DNA of 45,973 nucleotides from Candidatus Fermentibacterota bacterium (GTDB lineage: Bacteria; Fermentibacterota; Fermentibacteria; Fermentibacterales; JCC-6): NCBI GenBank assembly GCA_030592645.1, contig JAUVIR010000023.1, positions 1 through 45,973 of the forward strand, given 5' to 3'. The notes under the pieces are model-generated. The model was not told the DNA's origin. It worked only from the letters and a program-made list of their open reading frames with translations, and did not search any database. The position numbers and the translations under genes were made by a program. The first letter of the stretch is position 1; each line of letters begins with the position of its first letter. Below, piece by piece: positions 17,887 through 26,632 of this stretch.

Positions 17887-19560
17887 TTGGCTCAGATTCG
17901 TGTTCTTCCAGATACTGTTATCAATCTGATCTCAGCGGGCGAGGTGGTGGAGAGGCCTGCATCTGTTGTGAAAGAGCTGATAGAGAACGCTCTGGATGCC
18001 GGTGCCACAGAGATAACCGTTGAGCTTGAGGAGGGTGGAAGAAAGTCCATAGTTGTGCGGGACAACGGTATGGGCATGAACAGACACGATCTTCTGCTTT
18101 CAGTGCAGAGGCATGCAACAAGCAAAATCTCCTCCAGCACTGATCTATCCTCACTTTCCACGCTTGGGTTCAGGGGTGAAGCACTGCCAAGCATCGCTGC
18201 TGTAAGCCATTTCACCATTCTTACTTCAGGCGGCGATGATGGCTTTCGAATGCGGATGGATGGCGGTGTTCTCAGAGACGTTTCTCCCGCTGCAAGAACA
18301 AGGGGTACAACAGTAACTGCTGCCGGACTCTTTTACAATCAGCCTGCAAGAAGGCGTTTTTTAAGAACACAGTCTACCGAACTCTCCTGGGCGGAGAAAT
18401 ACATTACCGGATCCGCTCTCGGCAGGGGAGAGATTTCATTCAGATTACTGCATAATGGAAAAGAACTCTTTCATCTTCCGGCAGGTCAATCTATTTCCGA
18501 GCGGCTGCGCTCAAGATACGGCCTCCCGCAGGACAGCAGGTACGTTAAGTCCGAAGGGGAGTCCGGGGGAACATCCGTGACGCTTATCTGGTTTCCCGAC
18601 AACCGCTGGAACAGGAAAACTCATCAGTATATCCTGGTAAACGGCAGAATGGTCTATGCCGGGATGGTCGCAGGTCCTATTGATGCAGCTCTCTCAGGGC
18701 CGGCGGGTTATCCGCTTCTTTTCTGCAGTGTATCCGTACCGGCAGATGAAGTTGATGTTAATGTCCATCCTCAGAAGCGTGAAGTCAGATTCAGGAAACC
18801 TTCATCGATACGGGGGGCAGTTGAAGCCGCCCTTGGCGAGCTTCCATCAGCAAGAAAGAGCGGAATGACACTGGCGAGCGGTACAATCGGATCTATCGGC
18901 ATTCCCCGAAGCGGCACCGATAGAAGGATATACACAGAAGACCTATTTAATGCCGCTCTTTCGGTGCAGGCTCCCGCTGCAGTCGATGCTTCGAGGGCGC
19001 AGCAGGAGTTTCCCATTGTGCAGATAGGTAAATCGTACCTCGTTACATCCACTGACAAGGGTATCGTTCTTATAGATCAGCACGCAGCCCATGAAAGGAT
19101 ACTGTTTGAAACTGTACTGAACTCCATGAACAGTGATTCTGGATCCGGGCAGCAGAAACTCCTTCTTCCGGAGCATATAATGCTTGATGCTCCTGAAAGA
19201 GAGCAGCTGGATGATTACAGAGCTGTGCTAAACAGATCCGGATTTGAGTTTCACATAGACGGGGAAACACTGATCCTTACCGCTGTTCCTCCGGGAACCT
19301 TCCACGGGATCGGAGCTCTGAGGGAAATACTCAGGTCCCTTCAGGATCCAGAGAATGAAGATATGCCGGTTCGTGAGAAAGTTGCTGCAGCCGCTGCCTG
19401 CGCTGGTGCCGTGAAATTCGGTGATCCGCTTTCACCCGTTGAGACAAGGCATCTCATAGATCAGCTATTTTCTACATCAGATCCGTTCCATTGCCCTCAT
19501 GGAAGACCAACCCTGATAGAAATCTCCTTCGACGAGCTTGGTGAGAAATTTGGACGATAA
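17887..19560 (+). CDS. mutL: DNA mismatch repair protein MutL
   Basis: An ATPase that couples mismatch recognition by MutS to strand removal. The start is TTG 17887 (MAQIRVLPDTVINLISAGEV), 4-6 nt after GAAAGGGA; the longer frame from 17824 lies inside the tRNA and is spurious. That gives 557 residues. GHKL motifs are ELIENALDAGA with catalytic Glu33, DNGMGM, and LGFRGEALPSI; the ring-finger-like TRGT follows. The C-terminal domain holds DQHAAHERILFE from residue 397, the metal-binding endonuclease motif DQHA-x2-E-x4-E, and CPHGRPT near the end. It should therefore nick DNA itself, as expected where no MutH exists. Confidence 0.96.
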   Translation: MAQIRVLPDTVINLISAGEVVERPASVVKELIENALDAGATEITVELEEGGRKSIVVRDNGMGMNRHDLLLSVQRHATSKISSSTDLSSLSTLGFRGEALPSIAAVSHFTILTSGGDDGFRMRMDGGVLRDVSPAARTRGTTVTAAGLFYNQPARRRFLRTQSTELSWAEKYITGSALGRGEISFRLLHNGKELFHLPAGQSISERLRSRYGLPQDSRYVKSEGESGGTSVTLIWFPDNRWNRKTHQYILVNGRMVYAGMVAGPIDAALSGPAGYPLLFCSVSVPADEVDVNVHPQKREVRFRKPSSIRGAVEAALGELPSARKSGMTLASGTIGSIGIPRSGTDRRIYTEDLFNAALSVQAPAAVDASRAQQEFPIVQIGKSYLVTSTDKGIVLIDQHAAHERILFETVLNSMNSDSGSGQQKLLLPEHIMLDAPEREQLDDYRAVLNRSGFEFHIDGETLILTAVPPGTFHGIGALREILRSLQDPENEDMPVREKVAAAAACAGAVKFGDPLSPVETRHLIDQLFSTSDPFHCPHGRPTLIEISFDELGEKFGR

Positions 19561-20476
19561 TCTGAACGTTGAACCAGTCCCCGTTCTTACCGGGTGTACA
19601 GCTTCGGGGAAGACCGGAGTACTTTTCAAGTTGAAGCATAAATACGATATAGAGGTTGTAAGCGCCGATTCCAGACAGGTTTACAGGGGGCTGGATATCG
19701 GAACTGCGAAACCTTCATCTGAAGAGCAGTCCATACTTCCACATCATCTTATCGATATTATTAACCCGGATGAGACTTTCTCGGCAGGGATGTTCGCAAG
19801 AGAGGCCCGGAGGCTGATCTCCGAGATAAGAGGCAGGGACTCAATTCCAGTTGTTGCCGGCGGAACAGCTCTGTACCTGCTTGCTCTTACAGGAGGTATT
19901 GATCCGATGCCTTCCCGGTGCAGCGGGGTAAGGGAAGGCCTGGAAACTCTTGAAAGGGAAGTTCCCGGAGTTCTGTACCGAATGTTGAAGAGGCTTGATC
20001 CTCTCACAGCTGCCGCTACTGGAGAGGGAGATACACGGAGACATATCAGAGCTCTGGAGCTATACGCATTAACAGGTTCACTGCCTGCAGCGCTACGGAA
20101 GGGTGGAGACCCGAAGCTCAGAAAGATGTTCAGAATAGTCGGTATTGCTATACCCCGTGAGGAGCATCGCAGGAGAATCAGATCCAGGGCTTCGGTAATG
20201 ATCGATCAGGGACTGATAGATGAAGTCCAGTCCCTTCTGAGTGCAGGCTGGGGGAGAGAAAGCGTTCTCGGTGGAACTATAGGGTACAGGGAAGTGCTTG
20301 ATTTTCTGGATGGCAGAATCGCCTCCATAGAAGAGACTATAGATGCTATTTCCGCAAGTACGTGGCACCTGGCACGAAAACAGAAGAACATGTTCGGAAG
20401 GATTGATGGTATTTCCTGGGTTGAAGACAACCAGGACCTCATAGAAGAATCATTATTCGGTGAAGGGGGATTCTAA
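19550..20476 (+). CDS. miaA: tRNA dimethylallyltransferase MiaA
   Basis: It adds the dimethylallyl group to A37 of tRNAs that read UNN codons, including the Leu(UAA) tRNA upstream. The P-loop LTGCTASGKT is followed by VVSADSRQVYRGLDIGTAKP, HHLIDIINPDETFSAG and VVAGGTALYL, all MiaA signatures, and GGTIGYREVLDFL near the end. TTG 19550 is chosen because GGTGAG (19540-19545) lies just before it; TTG 19538 and GTG 19541 are in-frame alternatives. It overlaps mutL by 11 nt. The mutL-miaA pairing is also known in other bacteria. Confidence 0.92.
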   Translation: MDDNLNVEPVPVLTGCTASGKTGVLFKLKHKYDIEVVSADSRQVYRGLDIGTAKPSSEEQSILPHHLIDIINPDETFSAGMFAREARRLISEIRGRDSIPVVAGGTALYLLALTGGIDPMPSRCSGVREGLETLEREVPGVLYRMLKRLDPLTAAATGEGDTRRHIRALELYALTGSLPAALRKGGDPKLRKMFRIVGIAIPREEHRRRIRSRASVMIDQGLIDEVQSLLSAGWGRESVLGGTIGYREVLDFLDGRIASIEETIDAISASTWHLARKQKNMFGRIDGISWVEDNQDLIEESLFGEGGF

Positions 20477-21645
20477 TGGATAAGAAGAGGGAATCGGGAG
20501 AGATACTCGAGCACATGCTTCTGGAGGAGATAAAGATTGAGGATATCGATTTCATAGATCCGCCCGATGAATGGGATCCTGAACTCCATCAGAAGGAACC
20601 TAACGTACCTCCGGTCCTTATTGAGGAAATATCCCGTGATGATGAAGACACAGAATCCAGAGGATACAGCCTGCTGGCTCATCACAGGAGTTTCTGGAAA
20701 ACTCAGGCCAGAGGGCTGTTCACTATAAGAGCACTGGTTGTGCGAAGCAGTGTACACATATCACTGGCTCACGAGTCGATCAGGAACTGTACGGAGGAAG
20801 CACTGCTGTTCGATGCCCTTCTTCGTAACGGATTATCTGAAAACAGAAGCAGGCTTTCGGAACTTCTCGGGTATTCAAGGGCAAGGATCACTCAGATACT
20901 CAACCTTCTCAAGCTGCCGCTTGAAATGCGCCGGAAACTCCTCCTGACAGACGATATCAGCGAGTTCCAGCTAAGGCCGATAGTCCGGATACCTGATAAA
21001 GGGACTCAGAAAAACATGTTCGATCATCTTATTAAGGGAAAACTTACCGGGAGACAGATGGCTCTCTTTGCCGATGGGAAAGAGAAAGCTGATGAGTATG
21101 ATGATAATGAGCTGCCAGAGGATATAGAAGATCTTATGGATGCTCCAGTTCCGGTGGATGAAGCGGAGATATTCCACGGGAGTGAATCTGAGGAACTGAT
21201 GGATGAAGCCGCTGCAAACGCTGTTATTCTATCGTCTTACGCGTCAGAATTGATGCAGTATCTGAAATTCAGTAAAAGCAACTGGGAGAATGAACTTGAA
21301 AAAAGAGGTGTCAGCCGGATCGATATGGAGTTTCTGACAGGGATACTTAAACTTCGAACCGGTCTTTATAGCGAAGCAGTGGAAATCCTTGAAGGAGTTA
21401 TAGAAGCAAACCCGTATTATGCTCCGGCGTATTTCTATCTAGGCAGGTGCAAAAACCTCCTGGGAGACCCCGCTTCAGCTGAGAATGCGCTGAGGTCTGC
21501 CCTTGAAATGCTTCCAGATGAACCGGATTACCTGGTGGAACTTGCTATAGTCCTTGAAAAGCTTAAGAGGGATACCGAGGCATCCGCGTTCTACAGAAAA
21601 GCCGGCGCAATCCGAAAGAGATACCGGACTGGAGTTGTCAAGTGA
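20476..21645 (+). CDS. ParB-like helix-turn-helix protein fused to C-terminal TPRs
   Basis: 389 residues. Residues 1-60 are acidic. Residues 62-95 (GYSLLAHHRSFWKTQARG) align with the ParB N-terminal box II (Y-x-I-x-G-E-R-R), but the GERR nuclease/CTP motif is replaced by AHHR. Residues 105-160 hold the ParB-type HTH (RSRLSELLGYSRARITQILNLLKLP). An acidic linker leads to two or three TPRs at about 300-385 (GLYSEAVEILEGVIEANP). It may bind DNA and act as a scaffold rather than partition chromosomes; no parA is adjacent. It overlaps miaA by one base (TAATG). Confidence 0.78.
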   Translation: MDKKRESGEILEHMLLEEIKIEDIDFIDPPDEWDPELHQKEPNVPPVLIEEISRDDEDTESRGYSLLAHHRSFWKTQARGLFTIRALVVRSSVHISLAHESIRNCTEEALLFDALLRNGLSENRSRLSELLGYSRARITQILNLLKLPLEMRRKLLLTDDISEFQLRPIVRIPDKGTQKNMFDHLIKGKLTGRQMALFADGKEKADEYDDNELPEDIEDLMDAPVPVDEAEIFHGSESEELMDEAAANAVILSSYASELMQYLKFSKSNWENELEKRGVSRIDMEFLTGILKLRTGLYSEAVEILEGVIEANPYYAPAYFYLGRCKNLLGDPASAENALRSALEMLPDEPDYLVELAIVLEKLKRDTEASAFYRKAGAIRKRYRTGVVK

Positions 21646-23231
21646 GATATGGAACAGTCCTGTTCTTTATACTCATTCTGATTTCCTGTGCGAAAATGGC
21701 GCCACCCGGTGGAGGACCAGTGGACGAAACCCCTCCTGAGATACTTTCTGTGTCTCCGATTCCGGGTCCCGGCTACACGGATCTCAGAAAGATCAGCATC
21801 GAATGGACTGAAAGGCTGGATGAAGCGTCTGTTGCTGTATTTATTTATCCAACAGTTGAATATAAACTTCATGTAAACGGTTCTAGAATTGAGATCGAGC
21901 TGTTAGCAGCCCCCGAACAGGAACTGCTGGTAATTCATCTGCCGAAGGAGATCAGGGACAGACGCGGGAATCAGGTGGGAATTTCGAATGATCTGGTATA
22001 CAGCTCCGCTGATTCTCTGCCCTCTTCCGAGCTGGGGGTCTCAATGGTCAGACAGGGAGGAGGAAGTCTCTCGGCGATCACACTGGTGGAATTGTACAGA
22101 GATTCGGTTCTTGTCCGGAGGACTGTCCCGGATACAAGCGGTACTGCATGGATAAAGTGGCTTGACCCGGGGGATTACAGCCTGCTCTGTTACGAAGACC
22201 CGGACAGGTCGTTCCAGTGGAATTCCCAGGAGGAAGCCGGTATCGATACCTCGGTCACACTTCTGGAGAATGACAGCATGAGAGTTAATTTCACGCTGAC
22301 CGTTGTGGATACCGTAGGCCCCATCCTCACCGATGTAACAGCCATCGACAGCTACCATTTACAGCTACTCTTCAACGAAGAGGTATCCAGCGAATCCTTC
22401 AGCAGAGGAGATGTGGTTCTGCAGGATAGCCTGGGAGACGAGATACCCGTTAACGGGTTCTGGCTGCCAGGAGGGTACTCGGGAACCACTGTACTGCTCG
22501 ATACCTGGAAAATCCCCGATGCGCTGAATACAGCTTATGTTACAGGTATAGAAGATCTTATGCTTAACCCTTCACCATCTGATTCACTTGAGTTCTTCGG
22601 CATCGATTCGATTCCTGCGGACAGCCTCAGAATACGTTCTTACTACCCTGCTCCAGGGTCGGACAACACCGATCCCGCAGGCCCCTACATGATTTCTTTC
22701 AATTACTGGATAGATACAGATTCTCTTGCTGCCAGATTCAGCCTCAGAAGCGTTGCTGACAGCACAATGGTTCCGGGAGCTTTGACCGCGGTTGACGGAA
22801 GGTCTTTTGAGTTCTATCCCGATCATCAGCTCATTGGCGAACAGCAGTACAGGTTTGAGCTTCTTCCCGGTCTTTCGACACTATGGGGTGATACACTCAG
22901 AATGCCGTTCGGATGGGTATTTTCGCCATACTGGGGAGATGAACCCGGTTCTATAAGCGGCAGGATAACAGGCTCAGTATCCCCGTCACTAACGCTCCGG
23001 ATAAGCAGAACCGGAGGAGGGGGAGACGCTGCAGTAACCTATGCTGCGGTCAGGCGGGGTGATTATCAGGTCAGCGACATACCGGCAGGACGCTATACCG
23101 TTGCGGCTTTCGTTGACAGGGATGCATCCGGTGCATGGGATCCCATGGAGCCTTACGGGACGTTTCCAGGTGTAATTCTTGTGCAGCCTGGTCTTATCAC
23201 GAGTGAGGTGGACATTGATATTCTGCCCTGA
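21642..23231 (+). CDS. Lipoprotein with Big_5-type Ig-like domains
   Basis: 529 residues from GTG 21642, overlapping the previous stop by 4 nt. The signal peptide ends in a lipobox with Cys16 (LILISC). The mature start (AKMAPPGGGPVDETPPEILSVSP) and the first domain match the bacterial Ig-like Big_5/SbsA style, TPP-x-I-x-x-x-P-x-P with a WTERLDEASV strand. Further beta domains follow (VDTVGPILTDVTAID near 215; RIRSYYPAPGSDNTDPAGP near 335), and a Cna-B/carboxypeptidase-like domain ends the protein (DIPAGRYTVAAFVDRDASGAWD). Similar lipoproteins are common in Bacteroidetes-like genomes. Its function is unknown; it may be an outer-membrane or periplasmic structural protein. Confidence 0.82.
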   Translation: MRYGTVLFFILILISCAKMAPPGGGPVDETPPEILSVSPIPGPGYTDLRKISIEWTERLDEASVAVFIYPTVEYKLHVNGSRIEIELLAAPEQELLVIHLPKEIRDRRGNQVGISNDLVYSSADSLPSSELGVSMVRQGGGSLSAITLVELYRDSVLVRRTVPDTSGTAWIKWLDPGDYSLLCYEDPDRSFQWNSQEEAGIDTSVTLLENDSMRVNFTLTVVDTVGPILTDVTAIDSYHLQLLFNEEVSSESFSRGDVVLQDSLGDEIPVNGFWLPGGYSGTTVLLDTWKIPDALNTAYVTGIEDLMLNPSPSDSLEFFGIDSIPADSLRIRSYYPAPGSDNTDPAGPYMISFNYWIDTDSLAARFSLRSVADSTMVPGALTAVDGRSFEFYPDHQLIGEQQYRFELLPGLSTLWGDTLRMPFGWVFSPYWGDEPGSISGRITGSVSPSLTLRISRTGGGGDAAVTYAAVRRGDYQVSDIPAGRYTVAAFVDRDASGAWDPMEPYGTFPGVILVQPGLITSEVDIDILP

Positions 23232-24012
23232 GGAGAAGTTCGTCAGGAATGAGTGCATAAGCTGCGGCACCTGTGCTGAGGTCTGCCCTTCGCATGCGGT
23301 AAAAATGCACGATGGATATCCGGCATTCAACAGCGGTCTGTGCATCGGCTGCGGTCACTGCGGAATATTCTGTCCTGCGAATGCGTTCAAATTGGAACCC
23401 CTTCCGGTGAATGCAGCCACACCGCAGCAGTACATGTCACTTCTTGAAGCCAGAAGAACCATTCGAATCTACTCAGATAAAGTACCATCGGAAGACGAGA
23501 TAGATACGTTGATCTCAGTTCTCTCTCAATCCCCCACCGGCGTTAACAAACAGGGTATCACAGTTCGAGTGATCAGGGGATCGCAAGCTGTCGGCAGCCT
23601 CTTAAAGCCTGTACAGAAGATGCTTAAAATTCTTCATTTTACGGGTCTTCTCCATCTTATCGGAAAGATCACAGGAATGTCGGACTATATCGAACGATTA
23701 AGAGGGGGAGAGGATATGATATTCAGAGGTGCCCCGGTTGTCCTCTTCTTTCATGTTCCTAGAGGGAACCCTACAGGATACGCAGACGGAGTCATCGCCG
23801 CCACAGCAGTCATGTACCATGCCGTATCGATGGGAATGGGCACTCTGTGGAACGGTGTTGCCGAGAAGATCTATCCTTACACTGGGGCATGGCATACGCA
23901 TGCGACAAAGGGAACAAGGATTACAGCCGTCCTTTGTATCGGTTACCCTGAACTGGAACCGAAATGGAAAGCTCCATCAAGGATTTACACGGGGACGTAC
24001 CACACTTCTTAA
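23215..24012 (+). CDS. Nitroreductase with N-terminal two-cluster ferredoxin domain
   Basis: About 265 residues. Two 4Fe-4S motifs stand at the front, CISCGTCAEVCP and CIGCGHCGIFCP, followed by a nitroreductase-fold flavin domain (LLEARRTIRIYSDKVPSEDEI, SPTGVNKQGITVRVI, then MYHAVSMGMGTLWNGVAE). The family passes electrons from its clusters to FMN to reduce an unknown acceptor, mainly in anaerobes. The start is uncertain. TTG 23215 gives MIFCPEEKF and has GAGGTGG close upstream, but GTG 23203 and TTG 23179 are also in frame; all overlap the lipoprotein gene. It ends the mutL transcript run; no hairpin terminator is visible after it. Confidence 0.88.
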   Translation: MIFCPEEKFVRNECISCGTCAEVCPSHAVKMHDGYPAFNSGLCIGCGHCGIFCPANAFKLEPLPVNAATPQQYMSLLEARRTIRIYSDKVPSEDEIDTLISVLSQSPTGVNKQGITVRVIRGSQAVGSLLKPVQKMLKILHFTGLLHLIGKITGMSDYIERLRGGEDMIFRGAPVVLFFHVPRGNPTGYADGVIAATAVMYHAVSMGMGTLWNGVAEKIYPYTGAWHTHATKGTRITAVLCIGYPELEPKWKAPSRIYTGTYHTS

Positions 24013-24058
24013 ACATATATATGCTGTTACGTATCCTTAACTAAGCGTACAATATCCG

Positions 24059-24149
24059 TACCATATTTTCCATTGACTTGAATAAATAAATACCATATTA
24101 ATAATTTATGATTATTGTAAAATACTACTCATTTGGTATGGATAATACC
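24059..24149 (+). promoter_or_regulatory. Promoter region of the zinc-ribbon island with repeated TACCATATT sites
   Basis: TTGACT (24073-24078), a 17-nt spacer and TATTAA (24096-24101) form a good promoter 87 nt before the ATG. TACCATATT occurs at 24059-24067 and again at 24091-24099, 32 bp apart (about three helical turns); the second copy overlaps the -10. Downstream, GGTAT (24135-24139) and ATACC (24145-24149) form an inverted repeat. These could be operator sites. The 175-bp gap from 24013 to 24187 holds no other gene. Confidence 0.45.
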
Positions 24150-24187
24150 GAAAGTGTTCCTGACGCATTAAGGACTTGAGGTGAATT

Positions 24188-25519
24188 ATGAGTGAAGACA
24201 ATGAACGGGGAATAGCTTTCGAATGTTCCGCACACTACAATTTGTATGATGAGAACGGAGAAGAGATTGCAGGGGGCGAGGCAAAGGCACAAATTACCGG
24301 GGATGATGTTTCCCTGTTACCAAAATTCGGAGAAGTGTTGTTCTGTCCTCTTAGAGATCTGATAAGTATTTCAGATAACGATCACAAAATCAGTATTCTG
24401 TTATCCTCAAAGGAAAATCTCATAATTTCCAATCTGGGATATAAACATGATGATTTTTTAAGAATACTTTCGGGGATACGCAATGATATGACTCTTACAG
24501 ATATGCTTATGAATGAATCCCTTAAGAAGTCCGGCGTTAAAGCGGAATTCAAATACACTGATGAAAATGGTAACGAAATACAGGGAGAATGTCTTCCATG
24601 TCTGTATGAAACAGCAATACTGATAATCCCTGAAATGGGAGAACTTTTGAGAATTCCCTACTGTGATATTTCAAGCATCAGTGAAGAGGATTTCCAAATT
24701 ACTTTCAAAACAGAATATGGAGAGAAATTCATAATTTCCAAAATGGGCAAAAAGCACGATTCATTTGCAAGAACGCTCTCGGAAGTAGTGAATGAGCTCT
24801 CAATAAAGGTTCAGACATACTTAAAGGAATTATTACCCCAGGCGAATCCATCCATTATCAGAAGGGTATCCCGCTTTATGAAAGAGGGTAAGGCGGCAAA
24901 AAGAAGTGACATAGAATCCATATCTCCTGAAATATGGACTGCATTGGAAAAAAGGATTGAAAAATTAGGAATAAAAGAGGAATATGATTTTCTGGAAGCA
25001 TTATCCCAGAAAGATAGAATCTGCATTGGATTGAAAAGGGATTTAATGGGTGATGTAACAGGGGAATATATGTGGTTCCTTATTCCTGTTTACAGCACAG
25101 ATCATGAATCCCCTGGTAATGTGGTTGCTATGGAAGCAGGTTCAACAGAAGGCGCCGGAAAAGCAACCTATTTCTTTAAAATGATTAACAGAAACAAATA
25201 CTCCACATTCAATGACATAGAAGACTTGCACAAGGAATGTGATAACTTTATCAGGAAGATCAATCGCTGTATGTTGACAATTAATTTCAGAAGGGAACCA
25301 ATCTATCTTTCCGATGAAAAAATCAGTGAACCACGCTATGAAAAGTACCATTACGCTGTACAGAAAATTCCTGAACTCAGGGAATTGCGGTCTCTTTTTA
25401 TTGGCAGAGTGATTCATTCCTCTGTAGAGCAATGGAAAGAAGATGCTATGAATGTGTTGAAATTCAATGTGAGTATAAAGGATGATAAAGCGAAATGGAA
25501 GAAAAATACAAAGAAATAG
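24188..25519 (+). CDS. Protein with two tandem PH-like domains and an unknown C-terminal domain
   Basis: 443 residues with no signal peptide, probably cytoplasmic. Residues 11-97 and 118-203 are copies of one domain. Both have YxDENGxEI, then a beta-rich stretch, GE(V/L)L, DISSIS or DLISIS, and a closing FIISKMGKKHDSFARTL or LIISNLGYKHDDFLRIL helix. This beta-sheet plus C-terminal helix pattern is PH-like. Residues 225-265 are basic and helical. Residues 270-440 form a further domain (YMWFLIPVYS, AGKATYFFKM, then IPELRELRSLFIGRV). I cannot name a family. It leads a three-gene operon with two zinc-ribbon proteins and is clearly AT-richer than the genes on either side, which suggests transfer. 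GAGGTG precedes ATG 24188. Confidence 0.8.
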   Translation: MSEDNERGIAFECSAHYNLYDENGEEIAGGEAKAQITGDDVSLLPKFGEVLFCPLRDLISISDNDHKISILLSSKENLIISNLGYKHDDFLRILSGIRNDMTLTDMLMNESLKKSGVKAEFKYTDENGNEIQGECLPCLYETAILIIPEMGELLRIPYCDISSISEEDFQITFKTEYGEKFIISKMGKKHDSFARTLSEVVNELSIKVQTYLKELLPQANPSIIRRVSRFMKEGKAAKRSDIESISPEIWTALEKRIEKLGIKEEYDFLEALSQKDRICIGLKRDLMGDVTGEYMWFLIPVYSTDHESPGNVVAMEAGSTEGAGKATYFFKMINRNKYSTFNDIEDLHKECDNFIRKINRCMLTINFRREPIYLSDEKISEPRYEKYHYAVQKIPELRELRSLFIGRVIHSSVEQWKEDAMNVLKFNVSIKDDKAKWKKNTKK

Positions 25520-25569
25520 ACAATTAGAAAGCTATTGATTGGCAAGCGCAGGATTACAGGAGGTAAGAT

Positions 25570-25908
25570 ATGTCCGGATATAAACATCCATGCCGTTACT
25601 GCGGCAAACTGGTCTCTTCTGGATCAAATGTGTGTCCATATTGTGGAAAAATAAGACCGCTTGAGTCATTAAGATGCCCTCAATGCCGCAAGCCAATTGA
25701 AAGGGATTATGTCAAATGTTCAAATTGCGGGTTGGATCTAAAAATTGAATGTCCTCATTGCAAGAAGAAAACATTCTTCGGGGATTACTGTGAACATTGT
25801 GAAGCCCGATTGGTTGTCATCTGCCCTAACAAGAAGTGCAAGGCAGAACAACCACCAACAGGCGATAAATGTGTGAAATGTGGTAAACCATTGAAAGGAG
25901 ACAAGTAG
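25570..25908 (+). CDS. Small multi-zinc-ribbon protein
   Basis: 112 residues, almost entirely zinc ribbon. Eight Cys pairs (CRYC, CPYC, CPQC, CSNC, CPHC, CEHC, CPNKKC, CVKC) can form four ribbons in series, with GK/GL knuckles after several of them. No other domain fits in the length. Such double zinc ribbon proteins usually mediate protein or nucleic-acid contacts. GGAGG before ATG 25570 is strong. It is second in the island operon, 50 nt after the PH-like gene and 1 nt before the next start, so it is surely co-expressed with that gene. Confidence 0.82.
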   Translation: MSGYKHPCRYCGKLVSSGSNVCPYCGKIRPLESLRCPQCRKPIERDYVKCSNCGLDLKIECPHCKKKTFFGDYCEHCEARLVVICPNKKCKAEQPPTGDKCVKCGKPLKGDK

Positions 25909-25909
25909 A

Positions 25910-26581
25910 ATGGCTAATGGAAAAATAGGGTTCAACGATAATTTCAAGGACAACAGTACGGAAGCAGGATTTCAGTTTACATTTTTCTGCGATATATGCA
26001 AAGAAGGGTTCAAAACAAGATTCATCGAATCGAAATCCAATAAAAAGGGGAAATTCTTTAAAAGTCTAGGAGGAATACTGGGTTCTGTTGCATCACTCAC
26101 CGGAAATTACAGGATAGGATCTGTTGTATCAAGGGGAACAAATGTTCTGGGTGAAAAATTTCAGGGTATGTCTCCCGAATGGCATAAAGAGCATGAAGAA
26201 GCATTCGAAGAGGCGCAGAATGAATCCAAGGACCATTTTCATAGATGCCCGAAATGTACAAAATGGACTTGCGAAAACGACTGGAACGAACAGGAAGGGC
26301 TATGCACAGTATGTGCTCCTAGAGTTAATGTTGAAGTAGCAGCGGCTAAAGCGAAAAAAGCAGTAAAGGATATCCACGACAAGGCAGCAACAACCCAGGT
26401 ATTTACAGGTGAAATTGAAAGCAAGCAGACAGTATGCCCGGAATGCGGAAAACCCGCAGGTGAAGGCAAGTTCTGCAATAATTGCGGAGCAACTCTCGGA
26501 ATGACAAAATGTCCGAAATGCGGAGCAGAGAATTCGGCAGGAACAAATTTCTGCGGCTCATGCGGATCAAAACTGATGTAA
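25910..26581 (+). CDS. Zinc-ribbon protein with N-terminal treble-clef-like region and two C-terminal ribbons
   Basis: 223 residues. The N-terminal part has FFCDICKEGF, a Gly-rich hydrophobic stretch (GGILGSVASLTGNYRIGSVVS, about 48-68), then SPEWHKEHEEAFEEAQNE and CPKCTKWTCENDWNEQEGLCTVCAP, so the first and third Cys groups could share one metal site. An Ala/Lys-rich helix follows. The tail has two classic zinc-ribbon hairpins, CPECGKPAGEGKFCNNCG and CPKCGAENSAGTNFCGSCG, ending SKLM. The W-H-A-E plus CPxCxxWxC core is found in zinc-ribbon proteins of several phyla, with no role known to me. It ends the island operon. Confidence 0.82.
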   Translation: MANGKIGFNDNFKDNSTEAGFQFTFFCDICKEGFKTRFIESKSNKKGKFFKSLGGILGSVASLTGNYRIGSVVSRGTNVLGEKFQGMSPEWHKEHEEAFEEAQNESKDHFHRCPKCTKWTCENDWNEQEGLCTVCAPRVNVEVAAAKAKKAVKDIHDKAATTQVFTGEIESKQTVCPECGKPAGEGKFCNNCGATLGMTKCPKCGAENSAGTNFCGSCGSKLM

Positions 26582-26632
26582 ATATACACCGCCTTCCTCG
26601 TTCGTACTCAGAAAGGCTGAAAGGAGAATCTA

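Noticed and set aside
24013..24187. Small gene or RNA upstream of the zinc-ribbon island
   Set aside because: No frame with a ribosome site and no tRNA- or riboswitch-like fold that I can see; the promoter and repeated sites explain the stretch.
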